Shown in pieces: positions 46,401 through 58,298 of a stretch of 64,000 nt of DNA. A program made the translations under genes and the position numbers. Origin of the DNA: Ilyonectria destructans (lineage: Eukaryota; Ascomycota; Sordariomycetes; Hypocreales; Nectriaceae); assembly GCA_020740775.1 (NCBI GenBank), contig JAHEWK010000001.1, positions 1,984,001 through 2,048,000 of the forward strand, in the 5' to 3' direction. Under the pieces are notes generated by a model. It saw only the letters and a program-made list of their open reading frames with translations, did not search any database and was not told the origin of the DNA. Position 1 is the first letter of the stretch. Every line of letters starts with the position of its first letter.

Positions 46401-47851
46401 TAGATATATGATATCCTTCTTCTCGAAATATTCCCGTCGACGAAATGGCCTCGACCATGCAGTCCAGAGCGGCTCGCCGGCTCCATGATGCAGTTTTGTT
46501 GGGCCTGGAGCATTAGTAACCAGCGTCTCGAAACCGGTCGGCCCCTCCACAACACATTTGATGATACCTACACACTCCTCAGAAACGATAAGAAAGGCCG
46601 TGTTGAATCGCAGAGGAATCAGCAGCAGGGGCATTTGATGCTCGTCTGGGAGGCGGGAGCCTGACTTCTCCTTGGCGAAAACGGACTTGAGCTCGTCACC
46701 AAGCTCCCATTCGTAATAGGCCATGTAGGAGCTGTGGGTATGATGATTCCCGTCTCGTCGGGCTATGACGAGGAGCAAATTAATGTGATAGTCATCATTT
46801 AGTTTAGGGTGCAAGAACTCCATCTTGTGGATCACGCCCTTGACTGGGCGAATGCGAATCGATTTGACGGGTTTGAATGATCCCTCGCGCATGTACTGAG
46901 CACTCAGGGTCTCGAATGATTCCAGTTCATACACGACAAATGCGCCTTCGGCGGAAGCGGCAGCCATGTAGCGTGATGATGGGTTCACGGATAGATGGAA
47001 GCCCAGGAACTTAAGATTTCTCGGGCTTTCATACCTGGTAGTGATGATCTCGGGGGTGCCATCCACGCGCTCCCGGATGAAGAGGAAGATGCCATCACCA
47101 GACTCAAGTACTAAGACGAGCAGCTGGGGAGGGAGATGCCGTGGCCGTTCGGTTCCAGGGGGCTTCGTGGTATCTTGCATAAGGACATCAGAATCCTCCG
47201 GCTTGATCAGGCTGGAAGGGCGGTTGTCGAAACCGTCCTGGGGGGATGGGCCAAGGACAATAGCATTTCGAATTCTGGTGCCAAAGTCGGATTTCCTAAT
47301 GATTTCGTGAGCTTGTCCATCTTCGCGAAGTTCGCTGATTTGGACGAAGCGGTCCTAGGCGTGTTAGCAAACTTTCAAGACGGAACGGTCGAGGGGTAAC
47401 AGTGCAGCTCGGGCTGAGGGGTGTATACGTCTGTCTCCTCCTCGAGACCTCGGGGCGAGGTGGCGACCGCCCTTGGCGATCTTACCAAAGACGATTTCCT
47501 AGACTTCGCACACAGGTGATTTGGCCACACAGAGCGTGATGTCAGGTTTTACGGGAGGGTGAGGGGTGGGGGATCGGGACGAGATAGGGGACGGAAGCCG
47601 CGGCACCAGAGGCAAGAACTTACGCCGATAAAGGCAACATCGTTGGAGCACTGAGACCGGAGTCGCACGGGGAGAATCCAGTGAATAACAGGGCTCTCGA
47701 CAACGGTGCTGGACAGGATGCCGCAAGTTGGCACCTCAGGACGAGGCTCGGCGGCGGGTTTAGGTGCGGTTGAGGCTTTCAAGGCGTCCTGGAAGTTGAC
47801 CGTCTCGGTCACCCACTCGCCATCTCGGAGAACACTGCTCTGAAAAGCCAT
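43402..47851 (-). CDS. MMS1/CPSF-A (DDB1-like) beta-propeller protein
   Basis: This is a 1349-residue protein of the superfamily that includes Mms1, DDB1, Rse1 and CPSF160, which are multi-propeller scaffolds in ubiquitin ligases or RNA processing. I read four exons on the minus strand: 47851-47624, 47354-46224, 46168-45657 and 45580-43402. The N-terminal part resembles the MMS1_N domain: WILPVRLRSQCSNDVAFIG joined across a 269-nt intron to DRFVQISEL, then LLVLVLESGDGIFLF, YMAAASAEGAFVVYEL and VFADVLIIGGDSGSGGIWK. Repeating beta-strand patterns continue to a short helical C-terminus (GYDILTYLLAPVF). It does not start like Rse1, DDB1 or Cft1, so a specific orthology is not claimed. Fungal relatives are often labelled thermotolerance proteins, but I know of no firm basis for that name. 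No catalytic motif is present. Confidence 0.75.
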
Positions 47852-47898
47852 ACTGGCGGCCGCATGGCATCAAGGCCGGAGCAGGTCAACGACGTGGA

Positions 47899-48000
47899 AG
47901 CTCGAGGGCTCGAGGGCTCGAAGGCTCGAGGGCTAGGGAGCCAAAGAGCGGGAGCGGGAACGGGAGCGGGAACAGGTTCGGGAGCGGGAACAGGTTCGAG
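47899..48000. repeat. Short tandem repeats (GCTCGAGG and GGGAGCGGGAACAGGTTC)
   Basis: About four imperfect copies of the 8-mer GCTCGAGG (47899-47935) are followed by two near-perfect copies of an 18-mer, GGGAGCGGGAACAGGTTC, within a GGGAGC/GGGAAC-rich stretch (47948-48000). They lie 50-150 bp upstream of the MMS1-like start codon and so within its promoter or leader. Confidence 0.85.
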
Positions 48001-48095
48001 ATCGGTGGGACAAGGACAAGGTTTTTGCCTAAGCGGCGCACAGATGATGCACTCGAGTCGTTGGTCTTCGACCGGGGAGTGAGAGCATCTTAGTA

Positions 48096-48157
48096 GTGCC
48101 CGTGTCCGTGTGTGCGTGCGTGTGCCCTTGTGTCTGTGTGTGTGCGCCTGTGTGAGT
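48096..48157. repeat. GT-rich alternating purine-pyrimidine tract
   Basis: The + strand is almost entirely GTG/TGT/TGC, with several runs of (GT)3-4 and CGTGCGTGTG. Such sequence can adopt Z-DNA and varies in length between strains. Confidence 0.7.
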
Positions 48158-48295
48158 TGGCTGTGGCTCGTCTCTGGACGGGCTTGATCTAGGCTGGTCC
48201 GCTCCTGGCTGGTCCGCTCAAGGCTGGTGTGGTCTTGGGAGCCAACACGACAAGGTGGTGCACTGGTGCGTGCAGTCCCAACGCCAGCCAGCACA

Positions 48296-48367
48296 CAGTC
48301 CACTGTCCACTGTCCACACGTTCACTGTCCACAGCCTGCAGTCCACTGTCCACCGACTGTCCACTTC
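48296..48367. repeat. Imperfect GTCCACT tandem repeat
   Basis: The 7-mer GTCCACT or close variants occur about eight times in 72 bp, interrupted by ACGTTC and AGCCTGCA. Confidence 0.8.
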
Positions 48368-48409
48368 CGGAGACGAGCAAGCGCGACAGCGAGGGAGCCG
48401 GAGCAAAGG

Positions 48410-48467
48410 GAGGGGCGGAGGGCGACGGCGGAGGGCGGAGGGCAGAGGGCAAAGGGCGGAGGGCCCC
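48410..48467. repeat. Purine-rich GGGCGGA tandem repeat
   Basis: Seven-base units of the form AGGGCGG/AGGGCAA/AGGGCAG follow each other in a G/A-rich stretch on the + strand. Confidence 0.8.
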
Positions 48468-48586
48468 TGGAGAAGATTGGTATCAGACAGGCCACCGGGG
48501 GTGTGCCGAGGAGTTCACGAGCGGTACTTGTGGTGCAGGAGGCGGCAACAAGACAGAAAGAATTAGCCTCCTCAGGAAGCAAGTAC

Positions 48587-48620
48587 TCTGGGCAAGCTGG
48601 GGCAAGCTGGGGCAAGCCAG
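48587..48620. repeat. 11-bp repeat GGGGCAAGCTG, about three copies
   Basis: The unit GGGCAAGCTGG is repeated with the last copy changed to GCCAG. It is the fifth kind of short repeat within 0.75 kb. Confidence 0.8.
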
Positions 48621-51600
48621 ACGGCTACCTAAACAGCAGGCCAAGCCGGCAAAAGACAAGACCAACGCGAGGCAAGCCAGCGTCCAGGCGTGGCGGTCAC
48701 GCGGCTGACCGTCAGCGTGAGTGTGAATGCAAATCTGAAGCCCAACTTGGACCTCCCGACTTAAGCCGGTTTGCTCCTCTCTTCTCCCGCACGCGTCCGT
48801 CACAGGCAGGCCTATCTTCGATTGATGGTGTCCGTGCTTGTAGGGCTACCCCCACAGGATAAATGAGGCCACTCAACGAGATGGGATGGGTTGGATTCGG
48901 CAGTGGCTTTGTTGCAATCCTAATTCGAACGATGGCCGTTGATGGATGAGATGAGATCGAGGCTAGGTGGAAGGGATTCGGCCGCCAATCAGTAGGTACC
49001 TAGTTACAGGAGAGGCCACTATCTACCTTGCAAATACCTAGGTACTGTACCCGACACTGACACCTCCGTGGCTAGGTGCTCCCAGCCTACACCGAATAGC
49101 TCCCTTCACCCCGCGTCCTTCAGCGTGCTTTATTAAAGCCGCGGTGTAGCTCTTAAAAACCCAAGCCCGAGAGGCTCGTGTGCTCCGTACCATGTACCTG
49201 CGCAAAGGCGCCAACCGCTACTAAGGAAGCAAGCCAGAGGCGTAGAGAGAGACATGAGTCCGTCAGGCCAATCCAACAGCAAGGTTAGGTACCACATCCA
49301 GGCCCTTTTCTGCTGGAAACGGGGGGGATCAGCTCCCAGCGGCCTTCTGTAGCCCCGTTCCAGGCCAACCACAGCTGCGGCCATGCGCCTGGAACCCGCA
49401 ACCCGTGGCACAGTTGCACCGTACGCCGCGGCTCGGCCCCGCTAGACAAGCGCGCGTTGAAACTGCTGGGTCGCTACAAGGTCCGCTAAACAGCTGCCGA
49501 CACCACGCCGGCGGAAGAAATGCAAAACAGAAACCATGGAGATTCGCGACCTAAGGTCCCTAAAGGTCCCTAAACCTTGAAGGTTGCACCAGCCCTACTG
49601 ATGAACAACACGACGACATTCGACAGCATTGCAGCCTCCCCTTTGCACTGACGACGTCCAAGACGGCCCTGTACCGGTGGTCTAATGCAGGTAGAGCACT
49701 TACGCGTGGCCGCTGGCAGGCCACCGGCCACGAGCGCCGGCAGGGTGACCAACAGTAGGTACCTAGAGGTACCTGGGACGTGGCGCACAGGTACCTGCGG
49801 TGCACCACGCAACCGCTGCAAGCTCGCAATCTTGCACGCCGCTACACACCACCCACCCCCCAACAACCTCTAAACCCCGGCAGCCCGGACGCGCCGCCTT
49901 CCGCCCTACCGCGGGCCTCCTTCGCCACTCGCCGACGACTTGCTGTTGGAGCCGGCCCTCATCCCCTTTCCAAAAACCCAGCAAGCCATGTAATCTCTCG
50001 CAGCAAAAAGACGCAAGTCCGTTCGACATCTACTCCAGGGATCCCGGTCTTGTCCATTGTCATTCGTTCGTCCACGACGAGTCCCCTTGTTTGTAGCCCC
50101 TGCGCTGTCTCAGTGGAAGTGTTCCACCCCCGGGACTTCACGCCTACGTGCACCGTCAACGCAGCGATTGAACAACACCACAATGCGGACCTCAGACTTT
50201 CGCAACACCATCACTCGACGCTCTTTGCTTTGTCCCATCCACAAAGTCCAAGCTGAGCGTATGGTGCAGGGGGGCTTCTTAGATGACGCCGTGGCAGCTT
50301 CAGGCACCTCCATTCCGAATTTGGCTGATTCTCGACTGACACATCTTGCGCCGGAATTTTAATCCGTCTTCATTGAATTTAGTCGTGAATGCACTCGGTC
50401 AGCCGAGCCATTCCGCCAGCGTCCAGAGCCGTATGCGTATGTCTAGCAGTACGAAGTGCGCAGTACAGGCACATGAATCAGCTCTCCCCGCAGATGATCT
50501 GACCACACCACATCCTCCCTCAAAAGGCTACAGTTACCCTGAGACTTACGTTCATGTCTCGGCGGAGCTCTTCCCTCGGTCAAACGCCCAATTGATCAGC
50601 TGTCTTAATTGACCCACAAAGAGGACCGTATTTCGTACTGATTGTGACGACAAAGCTCTGACTGGAAGCCAAGCACCTGGCCATTGGATGTGGCAGCGGC
50701 TTGCTAATTGTGGTCCTTGTCGCTAACGGGTCGAGTCCGATTGCGTGGTCGTCCATCGATCTGCACTAATTAATGGCGGGAGTATCTGTCAACCCACTTC
50801 CCCTGTTGCCAGCCGGTCGATCTGATCCGGAACAAGGTCCCTAGGTTGGGCCTTTGGATAAGTATCGAGATATTAGACAGGGCTTGCATCAGCTCTGTAA
50901 AGGACCCCAGCAATGACAGGGGTGCTGTCGAACAAGACTCGTCAATAAGCAAAAAGTCAGAGCTACCACTCGCAGCAATTGTCCATGCCAATGCAGACTT
51001 CCTCATCGTATCAAGGATGGTTGGAAGTGTCCCATACGTACCAATGCCCAGCCAACCGTGTCCGTACATTCGTTAATAAAGCACGGAGCCTTGACAACGC
51101 CTCCTCAGAGCCCATAGCTGGCAACTGGTCTCTCTTGTTACATATTGCATGTACTCTACAATGTCACAGCACTGGCCACGAAAATGGGTGCGAAATCCAG
51201 GGTCGGATCTCTGCGCCACCTGTCATATTGTTGCGTGACAACTCAGCTTGAGAGACATGCGCCAAGGAGTTGGCTGCCGACATCATGACGTCGGCCCATT
51301 AGACCATTCTAGAGTCAGATAAAACGGACGATATAGCCCTCGGTTCCCCGGATCCCGCTCGGGGAACCTCGCAGCCGCTTCCATGGAACCTTAGTCCCTG
51401 TCACCCGCAGCATGACACGCAGGAGGATTTCGATTCAATGGTTTGACTTGGCCAAATCCAGACGTGGATGCATATTACGTACGGGTCAGGGATCTCCGGC
51501 ATGGTTTGAGGCAGTATTACTTATCTGTAGACACTGTCTGTGAACCGCTCAGCTTCAGACCGCATATCAGACAGGGTTTGCGGGTGGGTGTACAGGCAAA

Positions 51601-53180
51601 GGCATGTAGGTCTGATGCCGCTGTCCATTGTGGAAGGCAGCGATGCCAAAGCAGGAACAGCACCTGATCAAAACGAGCCTGACTACGGAAGGCGTCGAGA
51701 CTGTCGCAGCCCAAAATGAGAGCCTTGGCGGCATCACGTCTGTGTGGCAGACGAGAGGAAGCGGAACCACGTCAAGCCTGCAGTGGCCGGGCTCCGAGAG
51801 CTTTCTTTGATTGCGGATTGACAGTCGATCAAGAGCCATTGACAGCGAATTGTCTTGAAGAGCCGAGTGGACCAGCCCAGGTCTGGAGGGTCTGATCTCG
51901 CTCGTGGGTTAAGGTCGGCGGGCCTGGGTGGGCCTGGGCTGTTGACAAGCGATCCACCGTCCACGCTGTCTTATTAATGTCTCTCTAGTGTAAGGCGGCG
52001 AAGGGACGGACGGAAACGAGCGAACCATATTGCCAGTTGACCGATGTCCCCTTGCCTCGGAAGTTATTGTTGTCGACCAAGAAGCCTGTAAGCGAGACAC
52101 GTAGTCGGTGAGGGTCCATCTCGAAATCCCCGGAGGATGGCTGTGATTACTCCATGAGTGAATGGTCTAGATCGGTCTGATTATGTCGTCAAGTTGCAAC
52201 AAAAGTCTTCAGGGTACCCGCCTCGCTCATACATTAGCTTGGATACTATCGTCGAGTCTGATGTCGCTGGCCCAAGACCCACGGCCTAAGAGGCCCACAC
52301 ACATTCGACGTTTAGAGGCAAGAAAGAGAGCGCGGGTAGATTTTGACGCCGGCTGGCAACCGCAAGGTCGCGTTCACTGCGGCTCCGATGGGCTTCCATG
52401 GTGTATGGGAGCTGAAGATGTCTGCAGCCAACGATTGGGCGATCGATCCCCTCAAAGCAACATTAGCGTAGGTACTGTGTTGGGTACCTCTCGAAGCACT
52501 CAACCTTGCCATGGGGGAAGGTCATCCCTGTGTAGATGGGTCGGAGCCCAGGAGATGAGAAAGGATTACCCTTGCTTTTTCCCTACTTATTTCTTACAAT
52601 CAATTCCAGTTCTGAAATCCCGGACGACCGGTCATCTTGACATAATTTGTCGTAGCCGCAGGTTCTGTACGGTCGCTGCAGAGTTCAATGGAGTTCAATG
52701 CGCACAGCGCGGGGGCAGACTGCTATTAGAGCTCGCTAGGTGCCGAGGTACCTAGAGATTAGATGGCACCTCAGCACGCACCACACTAAAAGCTCTGGTG
52801 GGTATCGATGCTATGCACCTAGCGCGGGTCCTAGCTCAGCCGAGCAAGGATCACCACTCTAACGACGACAGTTCCATGTCACCGTACGGGACACTGTACA
52901 CCGACCAACAACACCTCTCAACCCAGCGCAGAGTTGCAGATGCAGACGCAACGCAGACGCACAGTCACACACACAATCACGCATTCTACCTGAAACAACA
53001 ACAAGAAGACAGCAATCATCGTCTCCGGATCCCGGCACTATCATATCTCAACCGGTTGGTCGTGCCACGGTGTCCAGGCTCTGGCTACACTCCCTTCTGC
53101 GGCCATGAAGTGAGGACTCAGCATCGGCTCTCTGCATCCACATTTTGCTGCCTTCGTGACGCGCGACGCCTACTAGCACT

Positions 53181-54634
53181 ATGGATCCGGAAATAAATGG
53201 CCCTCAACGGCCTGTTGCGGCACCGCCTGCCGGAACCGACCGCGAGACTCCCGCTGCCAGTGATAGCAACAGCACCCACGCCGACTCCAACTCAAGCTCC
53301 AATCCCAGCTCCAGTGTCAGCGTTGCGGACAACGCGGGTGATACCGACGCTGACCTCGATGCTTCCTCCAGCCAAAAGGCGGAGGACATCCTCGCCGCGT
53401 GCAAATGGAGGGACATCAGCCGCCTCCGGTCCCTCGCTGAAGGGAAAGGTGGCCTTCTCACCGACGCCTTGCGCAGGCGAGCCTGTAAGTGTCCTTATTC
53501 CAACCGTGTGTCAGCCACATTCTTACAGGATGCCTCAAAAGGGCCCCTACTGCTTGGCCTCGAAGTCCCATCCGGCGACGACTGCAGTAGCGGCAGCCAG
53601 GACGGCCTCGCCGGTCCAGGTGACCCCCCTGTCGACTGGAGAGACTTGCCGCGTCACAGGGATGAAGATCAAGTCCAACTCGACGTTAACAGGTCTTTTA
53701 TCTATTACCCTAGCAGTACGCCTCCGAGTCCAACTCCCTGTTATGCACACTGAAGAAACTGTGTCTGACCTTTTTTATAGACCTGTCCGAGTCCGAGCTA
53801 GATCAGCGCAAGTCGGAACTATCGGCTCTGATCAACGAGGTTCTCCGTCGTTATCCGTACCTCTGCTATTTCCAGGGCTACCATGACATCTGTCAGGTGT
53901 TGTTGTTGGTGCTGGAGCCAAAATGGAGGGCTCGCTCCGTCGCCCGCCTCTCTGTATTGAGAATTCGCGACTTCATGCTGCCAAGCTTTGCGCCCACCAC
54001 TTCCCAACTTCGACTCCTCCCTGACATTATTAGTAACGCTGACCCAAAGTTACGGCAACACCTTGCGGGTATAGAGCCATTCTACGCATTGGCAGGCACT
54101 CTCACCATGTATGCCCACAACATCGAAGGTTATAGAGACATTGCTCGACTTTTCGACGTGTTTCTAGCTCGCGAGCCCGTCTTCAGTATCTATGTGTTTG
54201 CACAGATCGTTCTCGATCGCCGTGATGAGATCTTCGAGATCGACGAGCCCGACATGCTCCATGTCATCCTTGGCAAAGTGCCGACTAAGATGGACTTGGA
54301 CAGGCTTATCACCGACTCCTCCAGGCTTTTCGAGAACCACCCCCCTGAGACTCTACCATCATGGAAACGAATATCACGCTCGAGTGCCCTGAAGACGGCC
54401 CGAGATGTTGAAGAATGTGCCACACAGACCATGGAGGACGGCCATGAATTTTTCCAAAAACAGATCAAGGATCTCCAGTGGGCGGAACTCTATGACCGCG
54501 TAAAGTGGACGCTCTGGGCATACCGCCGCCCGGCCAAGGCAATTGGTGTGGCAGTTGCAGTGGGTGCCCTGGCATTTTATATCCGCCGCAACCCAGGAAT
54601 CATTGACCGACTCGTTGCGCTATTCTCTCGATAA
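53181..54634 (+). CDS. GYP8: TBC-domain Rab GTPase-activating protein (Gyp8/TBC1D20 type)
   Basis: TBC1D20/Gyp8 accelerates GTP hydrolysis by Rab1/Ypt1 at ER and Golgi membranes. I read three exons, 53181-53484, 53542-53715 and 53781-54634, giving 443 residues. A Ser/Asn/Asp-rich N-terminus is followed by the start of the TBC domain (CKWRDISRLRSLAEGKGG, then RRRAWPLLLGLE). The catalytic arginine finger is Arg152 in DVNRSF, and the glutamine finger is Gln191 in YFQGYHDICQ. The family block RDIARLFDVFLAREP follows. A single hydrophobic segment close to the end (AIGVAVAVGALAFYI) is a probable tail anchor, as in TBC1D20. The first intron (57 nt) has no stop in frame. I chose its acceptor at 53541 because it restores the conserved Trp-Pro; an earlier CTTACAG at 53528 would create an immediate TGA. 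Confidence 0.88.
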
Positions 54635-54889
54635 ACCTGATCTTTATACGTACCATGATATCCGGTTCAGGTCGGCGCATGTATTACGTAGAATCTGGCA
54701 CGATGTATTTTTTGTTTGACGGATAGTTGTCTGAAAAGGAAACTCCGTCTAGCTGTATAGATCCATCATCTTCGCCCAGGACGCCGTACACATAGATCTT
54801 CCATGATCACGCTCGAATCACATTTTAGTCCACAAAATTCTGTCGCTTCTCATATCCCTTTCTCGTTGCACTTGTCACCTACCCCTTCG
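54635..54889. other. Shared 3' region of GYP8 and VPS52
   Basis: There are only 255 bp between convergent stop codons, with no gene. The two transcripts' 3' ends must be close or overlapping. Confidence 0.6.
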
Positions 54890-57009
54890 CTATGATGACT
54901 CTTGGAACTGCGCTTTCAATTCTTCAAAATGTTCCTGCTGCTCTTCCGCCAGCTTTCCACTCGCGTCACTAATGATGGTGAGGATGAGGGAGTAATTGTT
55001 ATACAGGAAACGGCCGCTCTTGCGCTTATCAGAGCCATATGCCTGGGCCTGACGGGTCAAGAAGGTCTCGACCTCGGTGCGCAGGCGCCGCAGGCTAGCG
55101 ACAACAGGTTCATCATCGCCGGCGTCGGCACTGAGGACGAGGAAACCCTGGAGGAGCTGGCCGAAGCGCTGTGTAGCAACGTGAGGGGCTGCAGACATCT
55201 TGGCCTGCTCGGAAGCGCGAGCAGGCTTAGTGGGCACGGCATTGGTCAGGGCGCGGATGGATTCGCAGTGGCGGTCCATGATGACCTGGAGCCGGGGCCA
55301 AAGGAGCATGGTGGTTCCGTTGATGTAGCCATCGCCCGCAGGGACCTTGCGGCGCTGCATCTCGAAAGCGAAATGCTGGTTGAGGCGGATGCACATCAGC
55401 AAGCCGAGTGCGTCGTAGGTGTCGGCGACAAGTGCCTTGGACAGTGTCCGGCCGAGCTCGAATGTAGGCTCGAACACATAGTTAAAGTTCTTAGAGATCT
55501 GACCGAACGAGAGGGCAGGGGAGAAGAATGTGGCCATGAACGTGTACTCCGCCGTGGCGTTATCAACCAACGCCAGGTTGAAGTTGCGAAATACCACCTC
55601 GAGATAGTGTGTGGTCTGATCCTCCTCTGCAAGATACGACGACATGGCGGCCTGGTTCTTAGTCCTGAGCAGGTCGATCCTACGACCCAGATTGAAGGCG
55701 TCGTGGGGTGGCCCTGGCATCCGCGAGCTCGAGAGAACGGCCGACTTACGATTCGTATCTTCGTGGCCGAGAGCGTCGTTCTTGTCCAGTATGTGGAGCT
55801 TGATCTTTCCAAGGGCTTTCTCATAGCGGGTAAACTGGTTGAGATAGTACCACCGCATCGTGTTCATGTAAGCCAAAGCGATCTCGTTCGCGAGCTGTGC
55901 ATGGTGCTTGTGGAGGAACAAGAAAAGTTCCTTGTATCTGAGGAAACTTTGTTGCTGGATGATTTGGGCGTTGATGTGAGGGGAGCGCAGGGCCTTGATT
56001 TGGGCCACAAGAAAGTCGCGAATGCGCTCGATGGCCTAGATAAATAAGACGTGTTAGATGGAGGGGTACCAATTATTGTCAGAGGTGTCCATACTTTCAG
56101 GGTTAGCCTCTCGAGGAGAGGTCCGAGATCCTTGGATGCGTTGCTCTGCTGTGACTCGGTTTTCTTCTTGAATGAACTTGCTCTCCGGTCCAGCTCGGCG
56201 AGCATCTTGGCCCATGTGTCGTCTATGTGCCCTTCGGAGATTTTGGATATAACCTCGGGTGGCAGGCTAAGTTCTTCAACCAGCGGCCCTAAGGCCTTCT
56301 CGACCTCCTTGCGATTCTCTAGTCTCCTGCTTAACGCTGTCGATCGTGCTTGGAGGGATTCGATGTCGGATGATACGGTAGCGAGGTCGTTGCGGAAGCT
56401 CGTCAAGTTGTTCTCCACCGAGTTCAGAACATCGTCACATGCCGCTATTGATCGATGGAGATCTTCGAGTTTGGTTCGTTCAGATTCGCCTGTAAATGGG
56501 CCATTAGCTATCAAGTTGTTGCTTTGTGTGCGAATATCCCTACTCTCTACCACTGTTTGCGGCCTCCGGTTGCTGGACACTGTTGTTTCAGGGGGTTGCG
56601 ATGCGGCCAGCTCCTTCAGGGATAGTCCACCAAATTCAGCATCGAAATCGATATCATCCTCGTTAATGGAAATCTTCTGGTTTTCCAAAGGAGGTTCTGG
56701 GCTTGCACTGCTCGCCAGCAGTGCCTCCAACACTTCTCTAGAATCGGATGCGGGACCAATAGTTGATGATTGCTTCAGGCCGGAGCCATTGGGTTTGCGT
56801 GACAAGAGCAAGGACGAGGTAGAGTCGTTCGACACCAGGGAGAGAGAGGAGCTTCGAGGCGATTGGCCCGCGCGCTGGGATGTGACATAAGGGCTGAGGG
56901 CGCTCGAGGTCCTCCGTGGAAGCGGCGAATATGGCCTGCTCGATGGTTGAGGTGTGGAGGGACCGGGGGCGCTGGCCTGCCCTCCGGCGGCCAGTCGGTC
57001 GAGCCACAT
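54890..57009 (-). CDS. VPS52: GARP complex subunit Vps52 (Sac2 family)
   Basis: Vps52 is a subunit of the GARP tethering complex, which captures endosome-derived vesicles at the trans-Golgi. I read two exons on the minus strand, 57009-56095 and 56035-54890, giving 686 residues. A Ser/Pro-rich N-terminus (MWLDRLAAGGQ) is followed by a coiled-coil region around residues 170-305 (DLHRSIAACDDVLNSVENNL, SDIESLQARSTALSRRLENR). The intron lies in the most conserved family segment, so splicing joins LERLTLK to AIERIRDFLVAQIKALRSP. Then come NAQIIQQQSFLRYKELFLFL and IALAYMNTMRWYYLNQFTRY, hallmarks of Sac2/Vps52. The C-terminal helical part includes HYLEVVFRNFNLALVDN and ends EELKAQFQESS. There is no membrane segment, as expected for a peripheral tether. 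COG3 was considered and rejected because the conserved QQQSFLRYK block is Vps52-specific. Confidence 0.92.
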
Positions 57010-58298
57010 GGCGGTAGTGGGAGGGCGAGTATGGAAGATTTATTGGATCGGATGTCGAGGCAGGAGAGCTATCGTTTATTTCATCATCAATAGCGAATTC
57101 TTGGGATAGTTGGCGGACGGACAAGGACGAGTTGGCACGCGAGGCTGGCTGAGCGCGAGGGTCAGCGAGCTTGCAGCCAGCTTGCAAGCAAGGCTGCGGA
57201 GGCCCCGGTGTGAGCCGGTGTAGCTAGAGCTTGTGATTGGATGGGATTTCGGTGAGCCACAGCTTACCCATTGGCGCTTGATGCTGTGGCTTGAACGCGG
57301 TGGGCCTTCCCGGGAAGTGCCATTCGCCACACTACCAGGGAGCTGCACTGCCATAGCTACCCCGCCCCGCCGCACAACAAGATACCTAATCAGCCGCCAC
57401 CAAGCTCCCAAGTTCATCTGGTTTGTGGGCGCTGCGGATGATGCTGCAGGCCGGGGCGCGGCGGCACTGTTGTCGCGGCAATGGATGGATTTTCTCGGAA
57501 CTGCAACACGCAAGGATGCAAGCTGCAACACATGATGCCCCGCGCGCGCCACGGGAAGCAGCCATCCATCGGGCAGCGAGACAAGGAGCGGGGCAGGCGC
57601 CCGAAACGCAATCATGATGGCCGCATGACCAAGTGGAATGCGGTGCCATGGTGCTTGTTCGTCTGATCGAAGACTGTCTATTTGTCATATCCCATCGTGT
57701 AATTTACAGCCCAACAGGGAGCCTTTGTGTGGGATGGCGAAAAACAAACCCCCATTAGAGTTGATGCCCTGCCTTGCCTCACATCAAACCAAGGATACCA
57801 GCCTGGGAATGACCCCGCCCTCTGAGTGGCCCGCCACTTGCTAAATTGGCCCGCCTACCCGTCCGCAGCTGACCCAAGCACAACAACACAGTGGACGAGT
57901 CTAGGCAGGTAGACGTGCTGGCGCGGCTCTGGAACGCCCTGAAAGTTTGCCCGTGAAGCCCTGTAAGAATTGGCCCCTCCAGTGCCCCCTCCAAAGACCC
58001 CTCTAGGCCCTGGAAACAATTGCATCGGGGCATCAGACGAGTCCGCTAAACAGCTGGTGTCCACTGAGACACCCCTCCACACCCAATCACAGCAGCGAGA
58101 AAAAAATTCCGTCGAGGGCCTCCTCCCACCGTTCTAAACCCCCCCTCCATCTTCCTCCTCCCGAGTTTGGCTCTTTCCTTTTCTTCTCCTCTCCATCCCA
58201 CTCCAGCACCTCTCCAGCGTTTTTTCGGTGCCCTCCAGCTCTCCATCCTCTCTCTCTCCCTTTCTTCAGGACCTCGATTTCTTGTCAATACCATCACC
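57010..58298. other. Divergent promoter region of VPS52 and eIF5A
   Basis: About 1.3 kb lie between the two start codons. The last 170 bp before the eIF5A ATG are strongly C/T-rich (for example CTCTCTCTCCCTTTCTTCAGG), typical of fungal translation-factor leaders. Short frames elsewhere in the stretch have no recognisable motif. Confidence 0.55.

Larger units (their letters stand above)
47852..53180. other. 5.3 kb gene-poor divergent region between the MMS1-like gene and GYP8
   Basis: The left 0.8 kb holds five short tandem repeats listed separately. The rest has many frames of 60-100 codons on both strands, none with motifs. The longest (52183-52755, 190 codons with an ATG) is Cys/Arg-rich, resembles no family I know and is not called. 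TAGGTACCTA or TACCTAGGTA palindromes occur at 48994-49003, 49035-49044, 49756-49765 and near 52747. G+C is similar to the genes and there is no strong TpA bias, so this does not look like a RIP-mutated transposon relic. I see no rRNA, tRNA or terminal repeats. Confidence 0.5.

Noticed and set aside
52183..52755. 190-codon ATG frame in the gene-poor region
   Set aside because: There is no motif, no splice-supported extension and Cys/Arg-rich random-like composition. I could not support it as a gene.
48862..53180. Transposon or RIP-mutated relic in the gene-poor region
   Set aside because: G+C is similar to the genes, there is no TpA enrichment obvious by eye, and no terminal repeats, integrase or transposase motifs were found.
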